Assembly: GCA_965208815.1 (NCBI GenBank)
Contig: OZ242357.1
Span: 1,116,001 to 1,180,000 of the forward strand
Direction of reading: 5' to 3'
Length of the DNA stretch: 64,000 bases
Origin: Bin55 sp009840545
GTDB taxonomy: Bacteria; Pseudomonadota; Gammaproteobacteria; Pseudomonadales; Azotimanducaceae
The position numbers and the translations under genes are program-made. The notes below the pieces were generated by a model that made no database searches, had not been told where the DNA came from, and was given only the letters and a program-made list of their open reading frames with translations. Positions 8,234 to 17,259 of the stretch are shown here, in pieces (within the stretch, counting starts at the first letter, position 1; every line of letters begins with the position of its first letter).

Positions 8234-9207
8234 CGCAGGAGCTTCGCGATCGGGTTCGCCAAGAGATGGAGGACTGGGACGGAAGGCTGCGTCTGACCCG
8301 TCTGCTGACCCATCTGGGAGTGTCGACATCGACGTGGTACCGACTTCCGAAGGGAGGCTCGGAACCTCGGGGACGACCTCGGGAGCCCCTGGACCCCTTC
8401 CAAGTGGAGGCGGTCCGGGAGCTCTGCCGGCGCTATCCCTTCTGGGGCTACAAGCGCATCGCGGTGGTGGCCCGGAGGGACGTCGGTCCGGGCTATTCCG
8501 ACCGTCTGACGTACCGCATCATGCGGGAGCTGAACCTGCTGCAGAAGCGGGCTCCCCGCCGTGCCGAGCTGCACCAGACGAGGCACCTGTTCGAGCTGCT
8601 TCCCTCGCGCCCCAACGATCTGTGGCAGATGGACGTGACCTACCTCCACCTGCCCCAGGGGCACTGGTGGTACGCGGTGACGGTGATCGACTACTACTCC
8701 CGGTACCTGCTGGCGTGCCATCTGACGCCGTTCCAGAACGCGGGCTCGGTGGCGGTCGCCCTGGATCTCGCCCGGGCCGAGGCGGAGCGCTTCCACGGTC
8801 CGCTGGATCGCGAGCCGACGCTGGTCACCGACAACGGCTCGTGCTTTCTGGCCCGCAAGTTCCAGAAGCACATCGAGGAGCGGTTCTCCCATGTGCGGAT
8901 CCAGTATCGAACCCCGCAACAGCTGGGACTGCTGGAGCGGTTCCATTCGACGTTGAAGAAGGAGGAGGTGTACTGGCGCATGTACGACGGACCCAACCAT
9001 GCCCGGCAGTGTCTCGAGGAGTTCCGCGATCGCTACAACCGGGTGCGGCCGCACTGGGCGCTCCGGCCCTCCGAGAAGGAGGATCCACTGACGCCCGCCG
9101 ACGTCTACGAGGACGGCCTGGCGGTCGTCATACCGAAGTGGCAGAAATGGGCGAGGGCGGCGAAGAAAAAACTGGAGGAGGCAGCTATGGAACGGAAGGC
9201 CGCGTAG
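8230..9207 (+). CDS. IS3-family OrfB, DDE integrase-core transposase
   Basis: The integrase-core part of the transposase, about 325 residues from the overlapping GTG at 8230; it is probably made mainly as an OrfAB fusion. The three catalytic acidic residues are visible in WQMDVTYLHLPQG (first D), VTDNGSCF (second D) and LLERFHSTLKKEE (E). A YRIMRELNLLQKR segment precedes the catalytic core. The C-terminus has the usual RYNRVRPHWAL segment. No internal stop or frameshift damage is seen, so the element may be active. It cuts and joins the IS ends during transposition. Confidence 0.9.
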   Translation: MTQELRDRVRQEMEDWDGRLRLTRLLTHLGVSTSTWYRLPKGGSEPRGRPREPLDPFQVEAVRELCRRYPFWGYKRIAVVARRDVGPGYSDRLTYRIMRELNLLQKRAPRRAELHQTRHLFELLPSRPNDLWQMDVTYLHLPQGHWWYAVTVIDYYSRYLLACHLTPFQNAGSVAVALDLARAEAERFHGPLDREPTLVTDNGSCFLARKFQKHIEERFSHVRIQYRTPQQLGLLERFHSTLKKEEVYWRMYDGPNHARQCLEEFRDRYNRVRPHWALRPSEKEDPLTPADVYEDGLAVVIPKWQKWARAAKKKLEEAAMERKAA

Positions 9208-9256
9208 CCATGAACCACGAAATTTCTCTACACCGAAAAATTCCCGCTAATTTTGA

Positions 9257-9976
9257 TAGCAAGACATGTATCTCTACTTAACATAAGACATTGCAGTTAA
9301 ATTCAAATTGTTAGTAGATTTTGAGCATGTAGACTTAATGTTAGGAAATCAAGCGCTATTCTGAGAATCTCTCCACATTTTGGAGACAATTCCCCTCGCA
9401 CTTAGAAATAGATTCCCTAGAGTTGCATCCGATTGATGTTTCCGTGCCGCGCGGCATTCGCGGCGTGAACCTCAAGGATCCTTAAAAAGGTTACCGTTGA
9501 ACAACGATGGGTCCATCTTCTCAATTCGCTTTTCTGAAAAATGGAAAGTTAACTACCGTAAACGGTTGTTGAGAAAGCATTTTTTGCAAACTGGACATAC
9601 GAAAGGGTACCTACAGTTCCCATCGTGGTTTCTGGTAGAGAATTACACGAGCAGTAGCCTCGGGACAAGATCGCGCAAGCGCTGTCAGGTCGAAACTGCC
9701 TGAACTGGTCAAAAGCACTAACCTCAATTCGCTAATCAAATTCTCAAGTTCAGTGATGAAGCGGGTGTCGAATCACTACGGCACCCGCTTTTCAATTTGT
9801 GCTCCTATTTCAAGCTTGATCTCTAGAAGAAACTTGGGAACATTCTTGAGAACTAGATATCCTTTTGCGTCTGAGAGTACGACTGTGGATAAATCTCGAC
9901 GACTTGCGTAAGGAAAATTCGTTCTATTTCTCCTGGCTTTCTGCACACTTCTCGCATCTCAACTAGACGGTGTTCT
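9257..9976. other. Gene-poor stretch with degraded coding scraps
   Basis: No convincing gene. A short frame ending at 9485 reads VPRGIRGVNLKDP before its stop and looks like the C-terminus of a lost gene, perhaps ICE material removed when the IS3 element arrived. A 68-residue frame at 9497-9703 has no start signal or recognisable motif. A clear terminator lies at 9759-9795. Confidence 0.4.
9759..9795 (+). terminator. Rho-independent terminator
   Basis: The stem AAGCGGGTG/CACCCGCTT has a 14-base loop and is followed by a short T-run (CTTTTC). It reads on the + strand and would end transcription entering from the IS3 side before the pilL operon. Confidence 0.75.
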
Positions 9977-10420
9977 ATGAAACCGTTCACAATCCAACAA
10001 GGGCTCGCGTGCCTGTTTGTAGTGCATTTCTCGAGTTTAACGCTTGTTGCCGAGGAAGAAATTCAAGTGGGACGGTATTCCTCGGTTCAACCAATACCAA
10101 CTCCCGCCCAACAGGATATTTTCCTGACAGTCTCGAGTGTCGAATTTCCGGATTCAGTGAAGACTGTAGGTGATGCAGTTGATTACGTGCTTGAAGAGCA
10201 GGGCCATCAAATTGCACACGGGAGTAAAGTGGACAAGAAAATGGAGGTTCTTCTTGCATTGCCACTTCCGAAGTCTCATCGTTCGTTGGGACCCATGACT
10301 CTCAAGTCCATCCTAGAGACACTCGCGGGTCCTGTGTGGTACCTCGTACAAGATCCCATTCATCGACTGGTGGCATTTGAACAGTGTAAAGACTATTCGT
10401 CGAAGGAAGACCAAGAATGA
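9977..10420 (+). CDS. pilL: PilL-like ICE protein (TIGR03748)
   Basis: A 147-residue secreted protein with a signal peptide (about residues 1-25) and the conserved VGRYSSVQPIPTPAQQDIF segment of the TIGR03748 PilL N-terminal family, followed by a TVGDAVDYVLEEQGHQI helix. PilL proteins of PFGI-1 ICEs belong to the conjugative type IV pilus/transfer region. It is short compared with full PilL proteins, so only the N-terminal domain is present, as is common in these elements. Its stop overlaps the ATG of the next gene (ATGA), starting a tight three-gene unit. Confidence 0.75.
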   Translation: MKPFTIQQGLACLFVVHFSSLTLVAEEEIQVGRYSSVQPIPTPAQQDIFLTVSSVEFPDSVKTVGDAVDYVLEEQGHQIAHGSKVDKKMEVLLALPLPKSHRSLGPMTLKSILETLAGPVWYLVQDPIHRLVAFEQCKDYSSKEDQE

Positions 10421-10770
10421 TCATCCCCCCTATAGCACTAGCAATTGGCGCAGTCGTAGTGTTCGTCAAGCTTCTCATTTCGGATCAAGTCGATAGTCCA
10501 AATGATGAAGAAATTGCACTGAAAGCGGAACGAAATGAACCTATATATTCGCATTTTGCTTCAAATTGTCGATTTCGTTCCGAGAAGGTACCTCATCGCG
10601 ACCTCTCTTCTACACCTAGCGAGAGTACAGACACCACGTCGAACACGCCTGACCCGAGTGACCAGACTGCGGACAAGACCGACGATCCCAACAAACTCAT
10701 GGATACCGAATTAGATCCCCTGGATCAATCCAAGCTGAAGTTTGAAACACCTGAAGTTTCTGATACATGA
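10417..10770 (+). CDS. Single-helix membrane protein with polar tail, unknown
   Basis: A 117-residue protein with an N-terminal membrane helix (about residues 2-21) followed by a serine-, threonine- and aspartate-rich, probably disordered periplasmic tail. It overlaps the preceding pilL-like gene and the following TIGR03759 gene by ATGA junctions, so it is co-translated with them. No family is recognised; it may be an element-specific accessory transfer protein. Confidence 0.6.
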   Translation: MIIPPIALAIGAVVVFVKLLISDQVDSPNDEEIALKAERNEPIYSHFASNCRFRSEKVPHRDLSSTPSESTDTTSNTPDPSDQTADKTDDPNKLMDTELDPLDQSKLKFETPEVSDT

Positions 10771-11534
10771 AAACTTTCTTAATCTGTACCGTTCTGTCTC
10801 TCTTTTCACTGAACGCTAACCCTCAGTCTGTCACATCAACTGCAAATGTCGAGGTGGATAGGTTGGACACTCCATCCGTACCACTTCCAATCTCTGAGCT
10901 CGATAAAGCTCAACTATGGGGTTTGACCCCTCAGGAGTGGGAGCGGCACAACTTGCTGATGCTTGGAATTAGAGGTCGATTAAGTTCAGAAAAGATTTCT
11001 CCCATTGAAGTCTTGGGAATTCATGCTCAGTCCGAAGCCGAGAGGGAACGGTATGCGCAGATGTGGGCGCACCTCATGCTTGAAGATGCAGAACGTGTGC
11101 TGAAGTTTCAGCGAGCATACGATCAAGCAATAGTGGAATTGACCAAAGGGATACCGCTAATAGATCCCAAGAGGTTGCAAAATATCAATAGAAACAATGG
11201 TTTAAAGCTCAGTTCGGATGATCGAATTCTATTCTTTGCGACCTTGGATTGCCCTGCATGTTCGGTTGTATACGAACAAATCTCAAAACTGCAGAGCGAA
11301 GTAAAAAGTATCGACATTTACTTTGTAAATGTAGAGAGAGCGGATCAACAGGCGATTCGAAACTGGGCTCAGGAAGTGCAGATCAGTCCCTCGGAGGTGC
11401 AATTAGGCAAGGTTTCGCTAAATCTCGATAACGGAACGCTCAGCGAGCTTGCACCGAATATTCTCACTGTGCCTTACCTGATGCTATTGCGAAAAGGAAA
11501 GGCTCAAAAATTCCCACTAGAACTGGTTCCTTGA
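10767..11534 (+). CDS. TIGR03759-family ICE protein, thioredoxin-like end
   Basis: A 255-residue secreted protein with a signal peptide (residues 1-18). The central segment WGLTPQEWERHNLLMLGIRG and the following IHAQSEAERERYAQMW are the signature of TIGR03759, conserved in PFGI-1-type ICE transfer regions. The C-terminal third contains LDCPACSVVYEQI, a CxxC motif in a thioredoxin-like setting, so a role in disulfide handling of periplasmic transfer proteins is plausible but inferred. It overlaps the previous gene by ATGA; a 122-base gap separates it from traD. Confidence 0.8.
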   Translation: MKTFLICTVLSLFSLNANPQSVTSTANVEVDRLDTPSVPLPISELDKAQLWGLTPQEWERHNLLMLGIRGRLSSEKISPIEVLGIHAQSEAERERYAQMWAHLMLEDAERVLKFQRAYDQAIVELTKGIPLIDPKRLQNINRNNGLKLSSDDRILFFATLDCPACSVVYEQISKLQSEVKSIDIYFVNVERADQQAIRNWAQEVQISPSEVQLGKVSLNLDNGTLSELAPNILTVPYLMLLRKGKAQKFPLELVP

Positions 11535-11656
11535 TCGAAGATACTCAATCTCGAAACCATTAGGTTCAAGTCTTAGGGAATTGAAAATCCTGCTAGACGC
11601 TTGCACACGTTAAGCCAAGCCCTGGTTCCAGAAAACCTCAACCACAAATCAGATAC

Positions 11657-13645
11657 TTGAAATACCCTGTTGAAGCGCTTCTTCGCGCCCCCGTTGAGTT
11701 CTGGTCAGCTGGTATATGTACAGCCGCATCCACTTTTCTCATGGTCATTCCTGGACATCTGCTGTTGCCTCGATCATTCTGTTGGGTAGTCTCCATTGCA
11801 CTTGCAGTTCTCGCGTTGGCTAGATTAGTCCAAGGGCTTTCGATTCTGCACTATCAGAGGAATCTCATTCGAAGTCGGAGCTGGTCGATGAGTCCAACGA
11901 AAATTCCTCAAAAGAACGGAATGGTTTTTCTTGGTGAAGGATTTCAATGGACTCAAAAACACACTCAGCGCCTAGCAGACACAAGACGACCAGAATGCCA
12001 GAGTTATCTGACTCCTCGCAGTGCGCTGCGAGCGATTTGTTCTGAACAGAGTAAACAAGGATCGGCTACGTCGCCCATGCCATTGAGCGGGCGTCCTGAA
12101 TTGCACGGTGTCGAACCGAAAAAGAAATCGGTTTGGCTCAATTCGGCGGACAGGGTAGGTCATACGCTTGTGCTTGGAACGACTAGGGTTGGCAAGACGA
12201 GGTTGGCAGAACTTCTCATTTCCCAAGACATTCGCGACGGACACGTGGTTCTTGTGTTTGATCCCAAGGGGGATACCGAATTGCTTCAGAGAACCTATGC
12301 AGAGGCCAAGAGATGGGGACGCGTCGAAGAATTCTTCATGTTCCATTTAGGATATCCGGAGGCATCGTGTAGGTACAACGCAATTGGAAGGTTTTCGCGT
12401 ATTACGGAAGTAGCCACGCGAATTGCCAATCAATTGCCGGGCAGTGGCAATTCAAATGCGTTTCGTGAGTTTGCGTGGCGTTTTGTGAACATCATCGCAC
12501 ACGCATTGGTCGCTCTGGGACAGGTTCCTAACTACATTAAGATTAGGAAATATATCAATGATATTGAACCGTTATTTATCGAATACATTCGAAATTTCCT
12601 CATGCGGACACAACCAGCAGGATGGGCTGCGGAGGTAAAGCAGCTTGAGCGCTCAATAAACCAGAGAAATCTCTCCTCCGCATTGAAAGGAAGAGATCGC
12701 AAAGCCGTCGCTCTCTATCAATACGTTCAATCAGTTGAGATCGAAGATCCAGTATTGGAAGGGCTAGTCTCGGCCTTCAAGTATGATCGAACATACTTTG
12801 ACAAGATCGTATCCTCCGTCGGACCCTTGATGGAGAAACTCACAACCGGCCCAGTGTCCGAGTTGATTTCTCCCGTTGAAGGCAACACAGATCCCCGTCC
12901 GTTGATGGAATGGCTTAGCGTAATTCGAAATCAAGGAATCGTCTATGTTGGACTAGATGCACTATCCGATACTACGGTCGCAGGAGCAGTCGGCAACTCA
13001 ATGTTTGCAGACCTTGTCTCAGTTGCTGGCTATTTGTACAAGTTTGGAGTAAACGGGGAGAACCAACCCTTTGAACGCCCGCCTCAAGTTTGCATCCACG
13101 CCGATGAATTCAATGAACTCATTGGAGACGAGTTTGTACCGCTCTTGAATAAGTCGGGCGGGACTGGATTTCAGGTGACCGCCTATACCCAAACGATTTC
13201 AGATGTTGAAGCTCGAGTTGGAAGCAAGGCTAAGTCGGGTCAGGTAACTGGGAACTTCAACACACTCATTATGTTGAGGGTCAAGGAACTTGCGACGGCT
13301 GAGATACTAACTAAGCAACTTCCAAGAGTGGAGGTTAGGGGACTAGCGAGCGCAACAGGAGCCTCTGACACTCAGGAAAGCAATGGCAAGTTCTCCTTTA
13401 CAGCACGCAATGAGGATCGGCTCTCGGTAAGTGAAGAGCTTACGTTGAATCCATCGGACATAGTAGCCCTTCCTCGGGGACAGGCGTTTGCTCTTCTGGA
13501 AGGAGGATCATTGTGGAAGGTGAAATTTCCTCTGCCTCGCAATACAAACGATCCGCACATGCCGACAAATCTAACTGACCTTTTGAATGCACTGAAACAG
13601 TCCAACATCCGAAAGGACATCTCATCAATAGCTACAAACCAGTAG
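11657..13645 (+). CDS. traD: TraD-type conjugative coupling ATPase (TIGR03743)
   Basis: A 662-residue type IV coupling protein. It has two N-terminal membrane helices (about residues 14-34 and 40-60), a cytoplasmic ATPase domain with Walker A GTTRVGKT near residues 174-181, the DPKGD segment just after it, and the Walker B region VCIHADEFNELIG near 478. TraD links the relaxase-DNA complex to the mating pore and powers DNA transfer. The start is TTG; no ATG fits better. Length is normal or slightly short for TIGR03743. It is followed after 16 bases by the DUF4400 gene, as in other ICEs of this class. No relaxase gene is visible in the window. Confidence 0.92.
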   Translation: MKYPVEALLRAPVEFWSAGICTAASTFLMVIPGHLLLPRSFCWVVSIALAVLALARLVQGLSILHYQRNLIRSRSWSMSPTKIPQKNGMVFLGEGFQWTQKHTQRLADTRRPECQSYLTPRSALRAICSEQSKQGSATSPMPLSGRPELHGVEPKKKSVWLNSADRVGHTLVLGTTRVGKTRLAELLISQDIRDGHVVLVFDPKGDTELLQRTYAEAKRWGRVEEFFMFHLGYPEASCRYNAIGRFSRITEVATRIANQLPGSGNSNAFREFAWRFVNIIAHALVALGQVPNYIKIRKYINDIEPLFIEYIRNFLMRTQPAGWAAEVKQLERSINQRNLSSALKGRDRKAVALYQYVQSVEIEDPVLEGLVSAFKYDRTYFDKIVSSVGPLMEKLTTGPVSELISPVEGNTDPRPLMEWLSVIRNQGIVYVGLDALSDTTVAGAVGNSMFADLVSVAGYLYKFGVNGENQPFERPPQVCIHADEFNELIGDEFVPLLNKSGGTGFQVTAYTQTISDVEARVGSKAKSGQVTGNFNTLIMLRVKELATAEILTKQLPRVEVRGLASATGASDTQESNGKFSFTARNEDRLSVSEELTLNPSDIVALPRGQAFALLEGGSLWKVKFPLPRNTNDPHMPTNLTDLLNALKQSNIRKDISSIATNQ

Positions 13646-13661
13646 CATGCAATAGTCGGAC

Positions 13662-14387
13662 TTGAGCACAGCTCCTTCCAAGAGATCGGTGGGCATAAGT
13701 CCCATCGGCGCACTTCTAGCGTGGAAAATTCAGACGTTTCTCAGCATCGTATTCGCCCTCTGCGTTGCGATCATTGTGGAGTTCGGCGGCATGGGTCGAC
13801 TGTGGGAAGCGCATGACGGATCGCGGCTTCAAAACAGAACTGCGGAGGAATATGAACTTCTAGCAGCTCGCTCTTGCAATGGACTTGCCGTTCAAACTGT
13901 CGATAAAGTTCGATTGCTCTATCTTGGACTCGTGGATCTTGTGTTCGGAAGCTCAAGAGCCGAGTGGGAAATGAGAAGTAAGCGTCCAGCCGGGAGCCCC
14001 GAGTCGATGTCTCTTCCGGTGCGATTTCTCGACGACATGCATCGGGCCATTTCTCGGCACTCCCATACAACTGCAAGTTTGCTTCGTGAGATTTCGTTTC
14101 GTGTTGCTGCCATGACCGTTGGTTGGGCTGTGATGGCCTTTTTCTTTGCAATCGGCTTGACCGACGGTTTGGTGAGACGAGAAATACGTAGATGGTCAGG
14201 TGGCCGTGAGAGCTCCTGGGTATACAACACTTCCAGCCGATTGTTGGGACCTATATCGCTAGTCTACACCGTTACTCTGATCGCGTGGCCGTGGACATTA
14301 GACATCGCTTGGACGATTTCAATCTTCGCTCTGATCAATGGACTGGCCTTGTCAATTGCGAGTTCAAGATTCAAGAAGTATCTCTAG
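13662..14387 (+). CDS. DUF4400-family ICE membrane protein (TIGR03747)
   Basis: A 241-residue membrane protein beginning at TTG 16 bases after traD. A hydrophobic helix at about residues 24-45, a periplasmic middle part and three further helices from about residue 144 match the DUF4400/TIGR03747 family, which always follows TraD in PFGI-1-type ICEs and is assumed to assist the coupling protein at the membrane. The segment RRWSGGRESSWVYN and the C-terminal helices are typical. No catalytic motif is present. Confidence 0.8.
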   Translation: MSTAPSKRSVGISPIGALLAWKIQTFLSIVFALCVAIIVEFGGMGRLWEAHDGSRLQNRTAEEYELLAARSCNGLAVQTVDKVRLLYLGLVDLVFGSSRAEWEMRSKRPAGSPESMSLPVRFLDDMHRAISRHSHTTASLLREISFRVAAMTVGWAVMAFFFAIGLTDGLVRREIRRWSGGRESSWVYNTSSRLLGPISLVYTVTLIAWPWTLDIAWTISIFALINGLALSIASSRFKKYL

Positions 14388-14453
14388 AAATCTCTACTTT
14401 TGTCTGAAGAGTTTTGAGAAGATTGGAACCTTCTAAGGCTGTACGCTACAATA

Positions 14454-14477
14454 CTGTACAAATAATCACTATCTATC
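14454..14477 (+). promoter_or_regulatory. ICE-wide promoter/operator motif before DUF2857 gene
   Basis: CTGTACAAATAATCACTA, followed by TCTATC, matches the copy at 5725 at 21 of 24 positions. It lies 66 bases before the DUF2857 start and is preceded by CTACAATA, similar to the bases before the parB copy. Confidence 0.5.
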
Positions 14478-14542
14478 GCTAGGAAACATTTCATTGATCA
14501 CTGATTCAAGCATGAACTTTCTAATCACCATCAGGTGTTCAC

Positions 14543-15127
14543 ATGATCAAAACCAAGGAGGCCGAACTTACTTCGGCCGTTTTGATGTATGCGATTCGGT
14601 GCATCGCTGAAGGAGACTTTGCAGCTTTGAGGCAAATGCAAGTTGGCAATCGAGAAATCGAGGCGATGAAGCGCATCGGAATTCGTGATCTCTATCACAC
14701 GGGTTCTCTTCGTTCGCATTGCGTATCGATTGAACTCAACCGAGAGGTCTTTTGGTCCATGGTTCGCTATATGAAGGACCAAAGTGAAATCGACGACCAC
14801 GTACAGGTACTCATTGAGCGAGATGCACCGTTCGAAATGCTTCGTGAGTTCTACGGAATGAGTACAAGGGAATATACTCGTCGACGACGGGAGCGGGATG
14901 ATCTCACCAATGCAGGTCGACCACACGAACCTACGGACGAGGAAGCTGATCGATTGTGGGATGAATGGAAGTCGATGACAGACCGAGACGCGAATGGGAG
15001 ACTTTCAGATGTTGGTTCCTACATCAGACTTTCCAAGGAACTTCGCATTCCTCTGCGGTCCGTCTGGTTACTTACCGAACGTTGGATCGCAAACGATCAG
15101 GAATTGAGTCGTTCAAAGTCGAGTTGA
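14543..15127 (+). CDS. DUF2857-family ICE protein
   Basis: A 194-residue protein resembling DUF2857, an ICE family of unknown function. The hydrophobic repeat AVLMYAIRCIAEGDF near the N-terminus, the hydrophobic stretch around residue 60, and the MLREFYGMSTREYTRRR helix-turn-helix-like segment near residue 105 fit the family. DUF2857 genes usually sit near the replication/partition genes; here the gene lies after the traD block, which suggests rearrangement. It carries the shared motif upstream and is followed after 10 bases by an ankyrin protein gene. Confidence 0.65.
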   Translation: MIKTKEAELTSAVLMYAIRCIAEGDFAALRQMQVGNREIEAMKRIGIRDLYHTGSLRSHCVSIELNREVFWSMVRYMKDQSEIDDHVQVLIERDAPFEMLREFYGMSTREYTRRRRERDDLTNAGRPHEPTDEEADRLWDEWKSMTDRDANGRLSDVGSYIRLSKELRIPLRSVWLLTERWIANDQELSRSKSS

Positions 15128-15137
15128 GAGAGCTTAA

Positions 15138-16100
15138 GTGTCCATAGAAAAGGCCATAGCCGACAGAGACTGGGAATTACTTCGAACCCTCATACTTCAA
15201 AAACATGCAAAGAGTCGCCAGCACGTAGGCCTTGATGATTCAAGCGAACTGAGTGCTTTTCAACTGGTTGCGTTCTATGAATCGGAATACGCAGACGATC
15301 TGCTCACTGCTGGATTTACCTGTGATCTACATAGCGCTTGTGCCTTAGGTCGTGAGGACTTAATCAAGAGTGAGAATAATCCCGAACAACTCGGCCTTGA
15401 GGTAGAGCACCTGACGCCTATGGGTTGGGCAATCATCCGTGGTCAAAAGTGTTCTGTCGATGGACTGCTCTCCGTTGGCGACGATCCCAATCGACCGCTC
15501 AAGCGTGCTGGATTCTTTGTATGGGAGATCGAAGCGTTGAACCACATCGAGTGGTCACCTGTGCACATGGCTAGCGTACATGGTTACAACGAAGCAGCTC
15601 CAGCGATGGTTAAGAGTCTCGCTGAAGCCGGTGCGAACATCGAGAAACCGTCTCCACTAGGATGTTCTGCACTCAGTCTTGCTTCAATCTATTCGTGGAT
15701 CGACGTGATGGAAACGCTGCTCGACCTGGGGGCAAACATAAACTCGGAGAGTCAACCAGAGAGCGACCTAGTTTGGAGTTTGTCCGCTCCGTCTCAAGCG
15801 TCGGCACGCTCGTACGGATTGACTCCCCTGATGATCGCGGTCGGAGAAGGGCAAGAGAAAGCCGTAGATTTGCTATTGAAGAGAGGGTGCGACATCCGAC
15901 TTCGAGATAGTTCAGGATCCACTGCACTGCACATTGCCGCAAATCCTTGGTGGAAAGAAAACGCAAAAATTGTTGAGTTTCTTCTCTCAGCCGGAATGGA
16001 TCCAACCGTCGTCAATGGCAACAACGAAACATCTCTCGACTTGGCTCGCCGACGCGACTACCAGCGAACAACCGGTCTCCTGGAATCTATGGCACACTAA
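15138..16100 (+). CDS. Ankyrin-repeat protein
   Basis: A 320-residue protein starting at GTG. It contains at least four ankyrin-type repeats, including LTPMGWAIIRGQKCSVDGLLSVG, SPLGCSALSLASIYSWIDVMETLLDLGAN, GLTPLMIAVGEGQEKAVDLLLKRG and SGSTALHIAANPWWKENAKIVEFLLSAG (each written here as separate short motifs of the usual TPLH/AL..A/LL..GA pattern). Ankyrin repeats bind partner proteins. No signal peptide is seen, so it is probably cytoplasmic. It lies 10 bases after the DUF2857 gene and is likely co-transcribed; it may be ICE cargo. The target is unknown. Confidence 0.85.
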   Translation: MSIEKAIADRDWELLRTLILQKHAKSRQHVGLDDSSELSAFQLVAFYESEYADDLLTAGFTCDLHSACALGREDLIKSENNPEQLGLEVEHLTPMGWAIIRGQKCSVDGLLSVGDDPNRPLKRAGFFVWEIEALNHIEWSPVHMASVHGYNEAAPAMVKSLAEAGANIEKPSPLGCSALSLASIYSWIDVMETLLDLGANINSESQPESDLVWSLSAPSQASARSYGLTPLMIAVGEGQEKAVDLLLKRGCDIRLRDSSGSTALHIAANPWWKENAKIVEFLLSAGMDPTVVNGNNETSLDLARRRDYQRTTGLLESMAH

Positions 16101-16196
16101 CGTCTGGTGACATCGACTGCATCCAGTTCGTGGTCTTGCGATCCGGACCTCGTCGGATCGTAATTCTCCGAGTCACCTAGAAAGTCCAAAACGGAA

Positions 16197-17033
16197 ATGA
16201 CCCTAATGAACCGTTTGTTGATCACCTTCCTAATTTCGATCATTGGAATGCCCGTCATGGCACAGGATGCTGAATGGTATCTCGAGGTGGGTGCCGGATT
16301 CATGGTGTCCGACACCCTGAGACAAGCCGGATTCAACGCTGACAACATCTGCTATCCCACCAATGCGTGTGCTAATGAACCAACGGGTTACAGTTGGTTC
16401 TACGACTTGGATGCAGATGCTGGTAGCAATCTTGAGGCTGCAGTAGGGAGGTCATTCGGCAAGTACCGATTAGAAATTGCTGCATCGAACAGAAAGAGCG
16501 ACCTGAATCAATTGTTCGATAGAATCAGCCATTTGGATGGATCAACATTAGAGTCAGCTAGCACTGACAATTACTCGTACTCAGACGAAACCCGAATTGA
16601 CAGCATATCGGCCAGCAGTCTGACACTTAACATCTACATGGACCTGCCACTCGCTGACTTGCCCGTCGATCCTTATATTGGAGCCGGTGCGGGTTTGTCC
16701 CGAGCAAAGCTATCAGGCCTTTACTTCAGTTCGAGGTACGAGTGCATTCGTGAACCGTGCGATGCAGAGTATCCAGCATCCTTCTACAACTCTCATCAGG
16801 TGGTCAATCTGATGGATACGGTCTTGAATGCCAATGTTTCGGCAGGAGTGGATTGGGACGTTCGCGAAGACATTTCTCTAGGATTGAAACTATCCTATGT
16901 CATGACGGGTAACTTGAAGCAACAGGCGGGCTACATCAATCATCCTATTTCGGGCATAGAAAACACGACCAAGATCAGCGAAATGAGTCGTTGGTCCTTA
17001 ATGGTCCGCTTGCGCTATTGGATCGCTAGGTAG
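16197..17033 (+). CDS. Outer-membrane beta-barrel protein
   Basis: A 278-residue protein with a signal peptide ending near the VMAQ/DA site and a C-terminus of alternating hydrophobic residues ending in aromatic residues (SLMVRLRYWIAR). Multiple amphipathic strands with glycines (VGAGFMVSD, YIGAGAGLSRA, SAGVDWDVREDISLGLKLSYVM) fit an eight-strand barrel of the OmpW/Opacity type. Two pairs of cysteines lie in loops. Start ATG at 16197 or 16206. It lies between the ankyrin gene and the subtilase gene and is not a known ICE core gene; it may be cargo or host DNA. Confidence 0.75.
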   Translation: MTLMNRLLITFLISIIGMPVMAQDAEWYLEVGAGFMVSDTLRQAGFNADNICYPTNACANEPTGYSWFYDLDADAGSNLEAAVGRSFGKYRLEIAASNRKSDLNQLFDRISHLDGSTLESASTDNYSYSDETRIDSISASSLTLNIYMDLPLADLPVDPYIGAGAGLSRAKLSGLYFSSRYECIREPCDAEYPASFYNSHQVVNLMDTVLNANVSAGVDWDVREDISLGLKLSYVMTGNLKQQAGYINHPISGIENTTKISEMSRWSLMVRLRYWIAR

Positions 17034-17204
17034 CACACCTTGATGCATTGCAAACAAGTCGCGAGTAGCGGACTCCGCTCGTCCAAGCTCTAGAATGCTG
17101 TGAACCGACCACGACTTCAGCGGCCCATGACGTCACGCTTCGCGGTCTAGAGCATGTTTGTAATGTGGAACTTCCGCAACGCTGCGTTTTCTCAACAGCT
17201 CACA

Positions 17205-17233
17205 GCGAAGCGTCCTCTTCAAAGACGCTTCGC
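17205..17233. terminator. Perfect 10-bp inverted repeat between convergent genes
   Basis: GCGAAGCGTC and GACGCTTCGC flank a 9-base loop. It sits in the 226-base gap between the convergent barrel and subtilase genes, where a bidirectional terminator is expected. There is no T-run on either side, so this call is based mainly on position. Confidence 0.4.
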
Positions 17234-17259
17234 AGGTCATGAATCTCTAGAAGATCAAG

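Larger units (their letters stand above)
7878..9256 (+). mobile_element. IS3-family insertion sequence, apparently intact
   Basis: Two overlapping reading frames with an IS3-type arrangement are bracketed by inverted repeats: 7878-7894 (TCAAAAATAGTGGGAAT) and 9240-9256, which match at 15 of 17 bases. The outermost ends probably extend a few bases to TG/CA, but the exact ends and target duplication are not clear. The element is markedly GC-richer than its surroundings. It separates the ICE maintenance genes from the pilL-traD block. Confidence 0.85.

Noticed and set aside
7924..9054. 376-codon minus-strand open frame
   Set aside because: Antisense shadow of the GC-rich IS3 OrfA/OrfB genes; no motif.
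9497..9703. 68-codon frame after the IS3 element
   Set aside because: No ribosome-binding site, no motif, TTG start; composition not distinctive.
9885..9902. CTGTGGATAAATCTCGAC before pilL as a fifth copy of the ICE motif
   Set aside because: Only partial agreement with the motif after the first four bases; could be chance.
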